From Candidatus Kapaibacterium sp. (lineage in GTDB: Bacteria; Bacteroidota; Ignavibacteria; Kapaibacteriales; UBA7675), in contig JANQRB010000006.1 in the NCBI GenBank assembly GCA_028284775.1, positions 1 to 64,000 of the forward strand: a DNA stretch of 64,000 nucleotides, read 5' to 3'. The notes under the pieces are model-generated. The model had not been told where the DNA came from. It was given only the letters and a program-made list of their open reading frames with translations, and did no database searches. Positions 36,368 to 44,733 of this stretch are shown in pieces. How positions within the stretch are numbered: the first letter of the stretch is position 1; the number at the start of each line of letters is the position of its first letter. Made by a program: the position numbers and the translations under genes.

Positions 36368-36916
36368 CTATAATTTTTCAATCAAATCGGCAACAATCAC
36401 GTGAACGCCGGCTTTGGTCTTGCGTTTGCCGACAACACCAACTTTGTTATTCGCCAGGTTGGCGAGGCGCTCGTTGGCCATATTACCGTCGGCCTTTACA
36501 ACAAGGAAGACCATCTGACGCGAGCCCGAGCCGACCAGCAGTCCCAGCGGACGACCGCGTTTGACCGCCGCCAGCGCCTGTTCTTTGTTGACTTTGCCGC
36601 TGCCGCCGGTAGCCAGCTCGATCATATCGACAACTGTTCCTTCGATGGGCTTACCTGAGCCGTCCGGCGGCAGGTCGGGCATGGCCGGCGCAACCGGTTT
36701 GGGCGGCGCCATGGCAATCGGCTCACTTGCTTCCGGTTCTTCCGCGGCGGCCGACAGATTCGCTTCATTGGAAGCTTCGGCAGTCTGTGCTTTTTCCTGC
36801 TGCGTCACCGCCGGGGTTTCGGACTTTTTGTCATCCGAAGTTTTGGCGTCCGGCGTACAAACGATCAGGAGCGCCAGCATGCTTGTCAAACCCAAAATCA
36901 GTGAAATTCGCTTCAT
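36368..36916 (-). CDS. Small lipoprotein with low-complexity linker
   Basis: A 182-residue predicted lipoprotein with lipobox LLIVC after a short signal peptide (MKRISLILGLTSMLALLIVC). Residues 21-100 are an Ala/Glu/Pro/Ser-rich linker. The C-terminal domain (about 100-182) begins IEGTVVDMIELATGGSGKVNKEQALAAV and ends in NKVGVVGKRKTKAGVHVIVADLIEKL, an OB-fold-like pattern seen in small envelope proteins. The upstream frame extension to 37009 is ignored because it would add sequence in front of the signal peptide. Function unknown. Confidence 0.65.
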   Translation of the reverse strand: MKRISLILGLTSMLALLIVCTPDAKTSDDKKSETPAVTQQEKAQTAEASNEANLSAAAEEPEASEPIAMAPPKPVAPAMPDLPPDGSGKPIEGTVVDMIELATGGSGKVNKEQALAAVKRGRPLGLLVGSGSRQMVFLVVKADGNMANERLANLANNKVGVVGKRKTKAGVHVIVADLIEKL

Positions 36917-36953
36917 TCTTAAGTATCTCCAGATGAAACAAGGGGTCTGTTGG

Positions 36954-36989
36954 AAAAAGGTCGACGCCGGAGGTATAGCCTCCGGCGTC
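36954..36989 (-). terminator. Hairpin terminator after the fibronectin-type lipoprotein gene
   Basis: An 11-bp perfect stem GACGCCGGAGG/CCTCCGGCGTC is followed on the minus strand by a short gap and TTTTT. It also has A and T runs on the other side, so it may work in both directions. Confidence 0.6.
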
Positions 36990-37048
36990 AAAAAACGCTG
37001 AAATCTCATCGTTCCGCAGGAGAGCGACGTCGATGAGCAAACCGTTGA

Positions 37049-38047
37049 TTAATAGGGTTTGAAGGGCAATTTGTTGTAATTGACGCCAATTGCCTGCTGA
37101 TCGGGAGTCGGTTTGTTCACTTTCGGCGGGTTCTGGAAAATGGCATAGGGAACATCCGCAACACTCTGGTAGGAGACTTCTACGATGATATGCTGATTCG
37201 GCGTCGCACCGTAGAGAAAATCGCCATCAGCTTCCGGGCGGACCAGAACTTTGGCAAAATTACCGGATTCCGTTTTGACGGCAAAAGCAAAGCCTTTCTG
37301 AAAACCGGTGAAATCAACAGTCCCTTCGGCCATCGTTTCGGATTGATCGAGGGCTTCCGTATCGTAGATCTCGTCGAAGGAATCGACGTCGGTGAAAACC
37401 TTACCGATCAAGGTTACACGCGGCGTTGTGCCGTTGTTATACGTACCGTTGTTGACGTAGGCTGACATAGTCGGCGAACCGATGATCAGCTTGCTGTCGC
37501 GATCGTCAAAAACGATGTCGGCAAGAACACTTGTTGCTTCATCACTGATTTTACGGACTCCCGGCGCATCGTCGGTTGCGTTGTACAACTCAAGACCGCT
37601 GCCGAAGGACGAAGCGAATTCGTAGACGCGAATAGCTTCACCGGCCGACAGTAGATAGCGCGCGGCGGGCGCCCAGGAAACGGTAGCGCCGACGCTGCTG
37701 AGCGTTCCGTCGCTGCGACGGCTCTTGAGATCAAAGGTATAGACCGTGCCTTCCGTTAGTGCAGTCACTTCAACAGAAGTGCTGAAGCTCGACACATCCT
37801 GCTCCGTGCTGTTCGCGCCTTCCGTGACCGTGAGAACGTATGCGTCAAAATCAGCGTCATTGACATCCGCGCTGGCGACCCATTTCAAGCCGATCGATGT
37901 GCTGCTGAGTGCGGTTGCCATTAGTTCGGTCGGCGCCGCCGGTTCCGGTGTAGGATCAGGTGTGATCGGATCGTCGTCGTCACAACTGACGATGATACCG
38001 GCGCAAAGGAAAACAAGCAGAATGCGGAGAAATCTCGGTTCTTTCAT
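37049..38047 (-). CDS. Lipoprotein with fibronectin type III-like domain
   Basis: A 332-residue predicted lipoprotein. TGGAG lies ten bases before the ATG at 38047. The signal peptide RILLVFLCAGIIVSC ends in a lipobox and is followed by an acidic and proline-rich spacer (DDDDPITPDPTPEPAAP). Residues 45-130 form an Fn3-like domain (APTELMATALSSTSIGLKW, YTFDLKSRRSDGTL). The remaining 200 residues are beta-rich without a recognised family. Fn3 lipoproteins of this type are common on the surface of FCB bacteria. Confidence 0.7.
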   Translation of the reverse strand: MKEPRFLRILLVFLCAGIIVSCDDDDPITPDPTPEPAAPTELMATALSSTSIGLKWVASADVNDADFDAYVLTVTEGANSTEQDVSSFSTSVEVTALTEGTVYTFDLKSRRSDGTLSSVGATVSWAPAARYLLSAGEAIRVYEFASSFGSGLELYNATDDAPGVRKISDEATSVLADIVFDDRDSKLIIGSPTMSAYVNNGTYNNGTTPRVTLIGKVFTDVDSFDEIYDTEALDQSETMAEGTVDFTGFQKGFAFAVKTESGNFAKVLVRPEADGDFLYGATPNQHIIVEVSYQSVADVPYAIFQNPPKVNKPTPDQQAIGVNYNKLPFKPY

Positions 38048-38303
38048 ACTACATAACTCCATTGAGTTGGAAATAGAACGGCAGGATTGCCAATCAATTG
38101 TTGCGTTTATGCGCGATTCAGTTGGTTCAGTCGGCTTGAGCGATTTTGATCTTCTCAAAGAGATAATCCGGGATGCTAAAAATGCAAATAATATACGATA
38201 TCTGCGAATAATTATTGCCTCGCCATCAGGCTATGTGCCGGGAACTTCGGCTAGTACAGATGAGTCCGGCCAAAGTTGGTGCAATTTTGCATCCCTCCCT
38301 GAA

Positions 38304-38328
38304 TTATCACCCTCAGTTTCGGTGATAA
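38304..38328. repeat. Inverted repeat TTATCACC/GGTGATAA
   Basis: Eight-base perfect arms flank a nine-base spacer, about 260 bases upstream of the fibronectin-type lipoprotein gene. It could be a regulator binding site or an RNA hairpin; there is no T tract, so it is not a terminator. Confidence 0.4.
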
Positions 38329-39086
38329 ATGCCACGGCCCCTTCGAACATTACGACCAGGCCTCAGCCTACCGGCATTAGCGATTTCATGAGCGGTATAT
38401 GGTTTCGCTCCGGTCTCGGCCCGGACAGGATCGCCGCATTTCGCGCTTGTTCGTCAACACAAATTTGCCGCTCGCGAAGATCGCCTGCGAACTCCGGCGC
38501 CTTTAATTGCATATAACTTCGAAGATTGGTTAACTTCGGTCTGAACGATGATTCAGATGACGATCCTGCAACCTTGGTGTTGTCTGGGTAAATACAATTG
38601 CCGCCCAAAGTCAGAATATAGACCAGTTAGGGGAGATCGGTATTAGTAGTGCTGTTTTAAGCATACGTGTGTTAAGCATTGCAAAAACCTGCGACTGTTT
38701 CGAACAGACTGCGATAGATGACGTGCCATAAATCTCGATCAAATCAGCTCTGAAGAGCGTTTAGTTCTTTTTGCACTCAAGAGCTTATACTCAATCAATG
38801 TTATATCAAGCTCAAAACTGAACATCATTGATTAACTGATCTGGCCGGTGGCGACGTTCGAAAACCTTGGCCGATGGATGTATTCAGGTTAATAAATCTT
38901 CAACGGTCCGGGTCTCTCAGAACAATGTTTCGAGCTGTGTCGCCGGCCGGTCGGCTCGGATAACAACGGGCGGGAAAGTATCAATCCGTTTATGAGATTT
39001 GCTGATTAAATTTCTGTGTTGAGCAGTGATCGAGCGAGCCGCTTTGCGCGTCGAGACTCGTGTAAAGCATGCCGAATGCCCGATCG

Positions 39087-39118
39087 AAAAAAGGCGCTCC
39101 AGCCTTAGCCAAAGCGCC
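39087..39118 (-). terminator. Orphan terminator-like hairpin
   Basis: On the minus strand AGCGCC follows GGCGCT across a 14-base loop and ends in TTTTTT. No gene lies immediately upstream on that strand, so it either ends an unannotated RNA or is decayed. Confidence 0.45.
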
Positions 39119-39230
39119 CTTTACTGAGAACTTAACCATACACAGGATACCTGAACTTCGACCGTGAATGTGATAATCTTTAAGCTTTTTTTACGCCGGG
39201 GGGTTCTTGTTGATAACTTTTTCTTGTCTT

Positions 39231-39246
39231 GCAAAGGTATCTTTGC
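39231..39246. repeat. Small palindrome GCAAAG-GTAT-CTTTGC
   Basis: Six-base arms with a four-base spacer, followed by an AT-rich stretch, about 145 bases before the hypothetical gene at 39392. It could be part of a promoter or operator for that gene. Confidence 0.3.
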
Positions 39247-39391
39247 GCAATTTTAACTATATTTTATGCGTGTGCTGTTGCGGATTGCAGGTTTGTCGGC
39301 GGAGGGAAGGCCCCGGCATTAAAGCTTCAGATCTGCGCAGCGCATTAAAGCATAAAGGGAATGTGAACTATTGAGGCATCGATTGTTCTTT

Positions 39392-39712
39392 ATGAAACCT
39401 GACGCATTGTTCGAGGGCTTGAAAGAGCTTGCCAGGCAAATCGGAGTTAACGTCAGATCGGAGACCGGTAAATTCACCGGCGGCTATTGTGTCCTCCACA
39501 ATAAACGGCTCATCGTTATCAATAAGCGAATGCCGACCGAATCAAAGGTTGCCGTGCTTGCCAAGAGCATCGCGCAATTTCCTCTGGATGATATTTATAT
39601 CAAACCCGCTCTACGCGATTTCATCGAAGATGAAGGCTATAAAGAAGCGATGCATCGCAAACAGCGCGAAAAAGAATCCGTCAAGCGCGAAACGACGCCG
39701 ATGGCTGCTTGA
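39392..39712 (+). CDS. Conserved-looking hypothetical protein, 106 residues
   Basis: The ATG at 39392 (MKPDALFEGLKELARQIGVNV) is preferred to a TTG at 39371. The middle part CVLHNKRLIVINKRMPTESKVAVLAKSIAQFPLDDIYIKP alternates strands and helices like a compact cytosolic fold, and the C-terminus is highly charged. I recall similar small proteins being common in the FCB group without known function, but cannot name a family. The gene is isolated between two long intergenic regions. Confidence 0.6.
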   Translation: MKPDALFEGLKELARQIGVNVRSETGKFTGGYCVLHNKRLIVINKRMPTESKVAVLAKSIAQFPLDDIYIKPALRDFIEDEGYKEAMHRKQREKESVKRETTPMAA

Positions 39713-40039
39713 ATCCATTCTGTAAGCATTGCCAATCAATTTTGCTGTGAATAATCATATCCGCTTGCTGCGGACCGGCCACATTTGGTTCGTCATATTA
39801 ATCCCTTCCCGTTTTGCTAACAATCATAACACCGGCTAAAACGCCCTTCCTGAAACAAGCGTGAATCGACGTTAAAACTTCAGCTGTACCGCTGCTTTGG
39901 AACTAACTCCGCTCGATTATCAATTCTTCATAGTAGCAATTCATTCTATTCCGCTCTGACTGATTTCGTATTTTGTGTGTCCTTGGCCGGCGGATAACCG
40001 GCGCGCTTCAGCAATTCTGTCTGCTTCGTCTGGAGTGGT
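39713..40039. other. Intergenic region before lhgO, nothing recognised
   Basis: This 327-base gap contains no open frame with family sequence and no clear hairpin. It must hold the lhgO promoter. Confidence 0.4.
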
Positions 40040-41227
40040 ATGCCGCTGCGTATAATTATTATTGGTGGTGGAATAGTCGGACTTGCAACGGCTTACGCTC
40101 TCAGCGAGCGTTTGTCTGAAGTATCGATCACGGTGCTCGAAAAAGAATCCGAGCTTGCGCTTCACCAGTCGGGTCGCAATTCGGGCGTAATTCACTCTGG
40201 AATCTATTACAGGCCTGATTCGCTCAAAGCAAGGAATTGCCGCGCGGGCAGAGACCTGCTGCTCGATTTCTGTCGCCGGGAGTCAGTACCCTTCGAGCTT
40301 TGCGGCAAGGTTATTGTCGCCGGCAGCGAAGATGAAATTGCGGGTCTGGAAAGCCTCTATCGCAGGGGGCGGGCCAATGGCGTGGTCTGCGAACACATTA
40401 CGAAAGAGCAACTGGCAGCGATCGAGCCCCACGCGGTCGGGCTGCGAGCGCTTCACGTACCGGAGGCGGGCATTGTGGACTACAGAGCCGTTTGCCTGCG
40501 CCTTGCGTCCAAGATACAGGCGCACGGGCATCGAATTCATGTTAAGCGGAGCCTAGCTACCGTAAGGCGCGATGGCCGGAGTTTACGCATCGGCACGGAG
40601 TGGGAAGACTACGAGGCCGATATACTTGTTAACTGCGCCGGTGTATACGCCGACCGCGTCGCGCGTCTTTGCGGCATCCGGCCGGCGCTGCAAATCATTC
40701 CCTTTCGCGGCGACTATTTCACCCTGACTCAGCGAACGCAACACCTGTGTCGGGGACTGATCTATCCGGTGCCGAATCCGCGTCTGCCATTCCTGGGAGT
40801 CCATCTGACCCGGATGATCGGCGGCGGGGTGGAGTGCGGACCCAATGCGGTACTGGCACTGGCGCGCGAAGCCTATCGTAAAAGTGACTGGTGCCTACAC
40901 GACCTGTGGGAGTTACTGAGCTATCGCGGTACCTGGCGTTTGGCGCGGCAGCATTGGCGCAGCGGATTGCAGGAATTGCGTCGATCCCTGAGCAAGCGTC
41001 TCTTTGCCCGCTCGCTGCAGCAATTGTTGCCTGCCATCAGAGAGGAGGACCTGGAGCCCCGCGCAGCCGGAATCCGTGCCCAGGCCCTTCACCCGGACGG
41101 TCGTCTGGCCGACGACTTCGTCATTCAGGAAGCGCCTGGAATGATTCACGTGCTGAATGCGCCCTCGCCGGCAGCCACGGCAAGTCTGATGATCGGCCGG
41201 GAAATTGCAGCGCGTGTCGGAGCCTGA
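40040..41227 (+). CDS. lhgO: L-2-hydroxyglutarate oxidase
   Basis: A 395-residue FAD-dependent oxidase/dehydrogenase that returns L-2-hydroxyglutarate to 2-oxoglutarate. The N-terminal dinucleotide fold IIIIGGGIVGLATAYAL is followed by VLEKESELALHQSGRNSGVIHSGIYY, the LhgO/YgaF signature. IPFRGDYFTL, LIYPVPNPRLPFLGVHLTRMI and the C-terminal NAPSPAATASLMIG match homologues. GGAG is four bases before the ATG. It is a metabolite-repair enzyme for by-products of malate or glutamate dehydrogenase-type activity. Confidence 0.92.
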   Translation: MPLRIIIIGGGIVGLATAYALSERLSEVSITVLEKESELALHQSGRNSGVIHSGIYYRPDSLKARNCRAGRDLLLDFCRRESVPFELCGKVIVAGSEDEIAGLESLYRRGRANGVVCEHITKEQLAAIEPHAVGLRALHVPEAGIVDYRAVCLRLASKIQAHGHRIHVKRSLATVRRDGRSLRIGTEWEDYEADILVNCAGVYADRVARLCGIRPALQIIPFRGDYFTLTQRTQHLCRGLIYPVPNPRLPFLGVHLTRMIGGGVECGPNAVLALAREAYRKSDWCLHDLWELLSYRGTWRLARQHWRSGLQELRRSLSKRLFARSLQQLLPAIREEDLEPRAAGIRAQALHPDGRLADDFVIQEAPGMIHVLNAPSPAATASLMIGREIAARVGA

Positions 41228-41542
41228 CTGAGGCAGTATTCGGCAATCCCGCACGAATGAATTGCCTACCACCTGACAATTTGTTTTTCAGCGCCTGGTT
41301 TCAATGTCACCCCAATTCGCGGCCATTTGTTAAGCCCTTTTCAGCCGTCTCCGAACTGGCTGCTTTAACTGTTCAAATGTGCGGTACCAGTCACTCTTCA
41401 CAATTTCCCTTCTGCCTGAAAAGTTCTGCCTGAAAAAGCACCTACGCCGTTGATGACGCTTGATTGCCGAGGGGCAGCATTGCTTTGTCCGCAAGCGCAT
41501 GTATATCGTCGACATCTGTTCGAACGATGCCCGAGACGCCGC
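41228..41542. other. Convergent intergenic region, nothing recognised
   Basis: This 315-base gap lies between the 3' ends of lhgO and the minus-strand lipoprotein gene. Open frames crossing it continue from the shadow of lhgO and have no family sequence. Confidence 0.4.
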
Positions 41543-42079
41543 TTAAGATTTGAGCAGATCGCCAAAGCTTTCCCGCACTTCTCCCTGATTGTCCGTGGCT
41601 CTGATTACGACGCGATAGTCCCCCTCCGGCCAGCCAGCGGCAAGCAGCAAAACGTCATGGCTTCCCGCCGTCAGTTCAGAGCCGTCCAACGGTCCGGCAA
41701 CAATTTCATCACAGCGATTGATTACGCTGATGCTGACGCGCTGTGGCTCGCTGAGCGTGAAGCGCAGCCAGACGCCATTGCGGATGGGGTTGGGGAAAGC
41801 CGGCGCCGGACAGAGAATCATGTCGTCCGAGCAACGCCAGTCATCGGGATCGACTGTCCGCACCGTGCCGTCGGCATCGGTCTCGCTGATGCCACTGAAT
41901 TCCAGTGTTGAGCAGGGCGGCGCGGACGAACTTTCATCGGAACAGGCCGCCAGGACACAAACGAATACCAAGAGAAGGGCCGGCGCAATTCGCTCGGCGA
42001 GCGATACCGGCCGGCGGCCGGCCGGCCGACCTTGCGAATTGCGGAACACCAGCATGCCGCGGCTATCACAAAATCTCAT
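41543..42079 (-). CDS. Lipoprotein ending in a FlgD-like/T9SS-like beta-sandwich
   Basis: About 178 residues from the ATG at 42079; a second ATG at 42055 is equally possible. The hydrophobic stretch APALLLVFVCVLAAC gives a lipobox (LAAC). The C-terminal 85 residues (FPNPIRNGVWLRFTLSEPQRVSISVINRCDEIV, WPEGDYRVVIRATDNQG) follow the pattern of FlgD-like Ig domains and T9SS type A sorting domains, but the last residues (RESFGDLLKS) lack the usual Arg/Lys-ending strand. A lipid anchor plus such a domain is unusual; function unknown. Confidence 0.55.
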   Translation of the reverse strand: MRFCDSRGMLVFRNSQGRPAGRRPVSLAERIAPALLLVFVCVLAACSDESSSAPPCSTLEFSGISETDADGTVRTVDPDDWRCSDDMILCPAPAFPNPIRNGVWLRFTLSEPQRVSISVINRCDEIVAGPLDGSELTAGSHDVLLLAAGWPEGDYRVVIRATDNQGEVRESFGDLLKS

Positions 42080-42308
42080 CGATCGAATCTCACTTGTCGT
42101 CCCGCTTCGTCCGTCTACAGGCTGCAAAACCTTGAAAATTCTCGAGCGGCGGACAATTTCGCTAATAGTTGCATTCCGATCAATGCGATTCATGCTGCGC
42201 CAGGCATCGGCTAAGGTCGTTTCCTAAAAGAATCGTAAATTGGAAGTTTTGTGTTGCCAGGCAGCGCGGTTTATACTTATGAATCAGACATCATTTGGAG
42301 GCGGAGGC

Positions 42309-42920
42309 ATGCAGGATTCCGGTGTAAAGGCCAGTAACCTCGTATGGCACGAGGGCTATGTGCAGGGGGAAGATTTTGAAGCGCGGAACGGTCATCGGGG
42401 GGCGGTCGTCTGGTTTACGGGTCTGAGCGGCTCCGGCAAATCGACCATTGCCAGAGAAGTCGAGTGGAAGCTGCACGAGGCCGGCAAGCGATGCTATGCG
42501 CTGGACGGAGACAATATTCGTCATGGCCTGAATAAGGATCTGGGTTTCAGCCCGGAAGATCGGGTTGAGAACATTCGGCGGATTGGCGAAGTCGCCAAAC
42601 TGTTTCACGAAACGGGAACGATCGTACTGACGGCATTCATATCGCCCTATCGGGCCGACCGCGATATCGCCCGCAATTTACTGCCTGCCGGTTCCTTCTT
42701 TGAAGTGTTTGTGGACTGTCCCGTGGATGAGTGCATTTCGCGCGACCCCAAAGGATTGTATAAAAAAGCGCTCGACGGCGTCATACCGAATTTTACGGGT
42801 GTGTCGGCGCCCTATGAGGCACCGGAAGCGCCGACGCTGACTCTGCCGACGGCGGAGCTGGACCTCGGTCAGTGTGTCGATAACGTCGTCGCAATGTTGC
42901 GCAATCAGAACATCATCTAA
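42309..42920 (+). CDS. cysC: Adenylylsulfate (APS) kinase
   Basis: A 203-residue kinase turning APS plus ATP into PAPS. GGAGG lies seven bases before the ATG at 42309, which decides the start. GLSGSGKSTIA is the P-loop, ALDGDNIRHGLNKDLGFSPEDRVENIRR holds the APS-binding residues, LTAFISPYRADRD and the lid segment RDPKGLYKKALDGVIPNFTGVSAPYEAPEAP complete the family pattern. It is first in a plus-strand group cysC-SLC13-sat-cysQ. No PAPS or APS reductase is in the window, so PAPS may feed sulfotransferases. Confidence 0.95.
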   Translation: MQDSGVKASNLVWHEGYVQGEDFEARNGHRGAVVWFTGLSGSGKSTIAREVEWKLHEAGKRCYALDGDNIRHGLNKDLGFSPEDRVENIRRIGEVAKLFHETGTIVLTAFISPYRADRDIARNLLPAGSFFEVFVDCPVDECISRDPKGLYKKALDGVIPNFTGVSAPYEAPEAPTLTLPTAELDLGQCVDNVVAMLRNQNII

Positions 42921-42936
42921 GAATGCCGCCTGCACA

Positions 42937-44715
42937 ATGGGCTTTGACTTCTGGTATACACTGGTTCTTTTGATTCTTATGACGCTGGCTTTGTTGCGCG
43001 AGATCGCCGAGGCCGACGTTATTATCTTCGGCACGCTGGTAGCCCTGATGCTGCCCGGCGTGATTAGCATCGACGATGCGCTGCTCGGCTTTGCCAACCA
43101 GGGCGTGTTAACAATCGCGCTCCTCTTTATTATTGCGGCCGGGCTGCGTTCGACGGGTGTCTTGTTTACACTGGTACCTTTTATCTTCGGTCGGCGGCGC
43201 GCCGCTTTGCCCTTGCAGCTCCTGCGTTTTCTCGTGCCGGTGACGGCTCTGTCGGCATTCACCAACAATACTTCGATCGTGGCCGCCCTCATCCCGGTCG
43301 TCAACAAATGGACCAAGGACAACGGACAGGCCCTGTCGCGCTTTTTGATTCCCCTGTCGTACGCGGCAATTTTGGGTGGTATGTGTACGCTGATCGGCAC
43401 CAGCACCAACCTCGTCGTCCACGGCTTTCTGCTAGAAAGCGGTCATCGCGGTTTCGGCTTTTTCGAGCTGACGGGCGTGGGAGGCCCGGTGGCGGTCCTT
43501 GGCCTGCTGTATGTCTGTTTTATTACCTACAGATTGCTGCCCGACCGTCGTGAGCCGATCGAGGAATTGGGCGAACACATTCGCGAGTTTGTGGTCGAGT
43601 TAAAAGTTGAAGAATCGTATCCCGGCATCGGACGCTCCATCGAGGATGCGGGGCTGCGTCATCTGCGTGGCCTGTTTCTGTTCCAGATTCAGCGCGGCGC
43701 GCGGGTCATCACCGCTGTCGCTCCCAGTGAACAGATTCACCAGGGCGACCGCCTGTTCTTTACAGGACTGCCGGATACGATTCTCGAGCTCCAGAAGACA
43801 CCGGGGCTCGCCGCGATCAATGATCCGAAGTTTGACCTGAAAAACTACGACGCCGATGAGTTCCGTCCTTTTGAAGTGGTTATATCGGAAAGCTCGCCGC
43901 TGGTGGGCAAAAGCGTTCGCACCAGTAATTTTCGCTCGCTCTACGACTCGGTCATTCTGGCCATCCATCGCAATGGCGAGCGCGTCAACGAGAAGGTCGG
44001 CGATATCGTGTTGCGGAGCGGCGATACCCTGCTGATCCTGGCGGACAAGGACTTTGGCAGCCAGTGGTATCATTCCAAGGATTTTTTCCTGGTGACGAGC
44101 AGCGGGCGCGTTCCGTCGAAGCCGCGATCCAAAGGTTACATAGCACTGGCTGTCTTCGGGGCTTTTGTCCTGCTGGCGTCGCTGAATGTCATCCCGATTG
44201 TGCTGGCGGCGGCCCTGGGAGCGATTGGCCTGGTCGTCACCAAGTGCATTTCCACCAATGATTCCAAAGTCGCGGTGGATTGGAGCGTACTGGTCGTCAT
44301 CGCATCCTCGTTGGGAATCGGCAAAGCGGTCGAACAAGCCGGTATCGCCGCCGTCTTGGCCGACGGAATCGTTGCCGAACTCGGTCAGGCAGGCGTGTTC
44401 GCTATTTTGCTGGGCTTGTATTTCATTACAAACTTTTATACCGAAGTTATCACGAACAATGCCGCCGCAGCATTGCTCTTTCCTGTGACGATTCCCCTGG
44501 CGGCCTCGCTGGGCCTGGGCTCGCCCCTTCCCCTGGCCATTGTCGTGGCTATCGCCGCCTCGGCCAGTTTCGCGACGCCAATCGGTTATCAGACAAATTT
44601 GATGGTTTACGGGCCGGGTGGATACCGCTTCACCGACTATGTGAAGGCGGGATTACCCTTGAACGTCCTGGTCGGACTGTTAACAGTCATCATTGTTCAC
44701 ACGTATTATTTTTAA
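42937..44715 (+). CDS. SLC13/DASS-type anion permease with RCK_C domains, probable sulfate transporter
   Basis: A 592-residue inner-membrane protein, start ATG at 42937, 16 bases after cysC. Helix-rich halves contain LSAFTNNTSIVAALIPVV and GGMCTLIGTSTNLVVHGF in the N-terminal half and FYTEVITNNAAAALLFPV and FATPIGYQTNLMVYGPGGY in the C-terminal half, the SNT substrate/Na motifs of the divalent-anion:sodium symporter family. Two RCK/TrkA_C-type domains lie between them (about 210-290 and 300-385). Position between cysC and sat argues for sulfate uptake. Confidence 0.85.
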   Translation: MGFDFWYTLVLLILMTLALLREIAEADVIIFGTLVALMLPGVISIDDALLGFANQGVLTIALLFIIAAGLRSTGVLFTLVPFIFGRRRAALPLQLLRFLVPVTALSAFTNNTSIVAALIPVVNKWTKDNGQALSRFLIPLSYAAILGGMCTLIGTSTNLVVHGFLLESGHRGFGFFELTGVGGPVAVLGLLYVCFITYRLLPDRREPIEELGEHIREFVVELKVEESYPGIGRSIEDAGLRHLRGLFLFQIQRGARVITAVAPSEQIHQGDRLFFTGLPDTILELQKTPGLAAINDPKFDLKNYDADEFRPFEVVISESSPLVGKSVRTSNFRSLYDSVILAIHRNGERVNEKVGDIVLRSGDTLLILADKDFGSQWYHSKDFFLVTSSGRVPSKPRSKGYIALAVFGAFVLLASLNVIPIVLAAALGAIGLVVTKCISTNDSKVAVDWSVLVVIASSLGIGKAVEQAGIAAVLADGIVAELGQAGVFAILLGLYFITNFYTEVITNNAAAALLFPVTIPLAASLGLGSPLPLAIVVAIAASASFATPIGYQTNLMVYGPGGYRFTDYVKAGLPLNVLVGLLTVIIVHTYYF

Positions 44716-44733
44716 CACATGGAGTAGGTTGGA

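Larger units (their letters stand above)
38048..39391. other. Large intergenic region with hairpins only
   Basis: This 1.34 kb stretch has no convincing gene on either strand; the 81-codon frame at 38363-38608 (minus) shows no motif. Base composition is lower in GC than the neighbours. It contains three inverted repeats (38304-38328, 39087-39118, 39231-39246), which are listed separately. A short RNA gene is possible but not shown. Confidence 0.5.
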
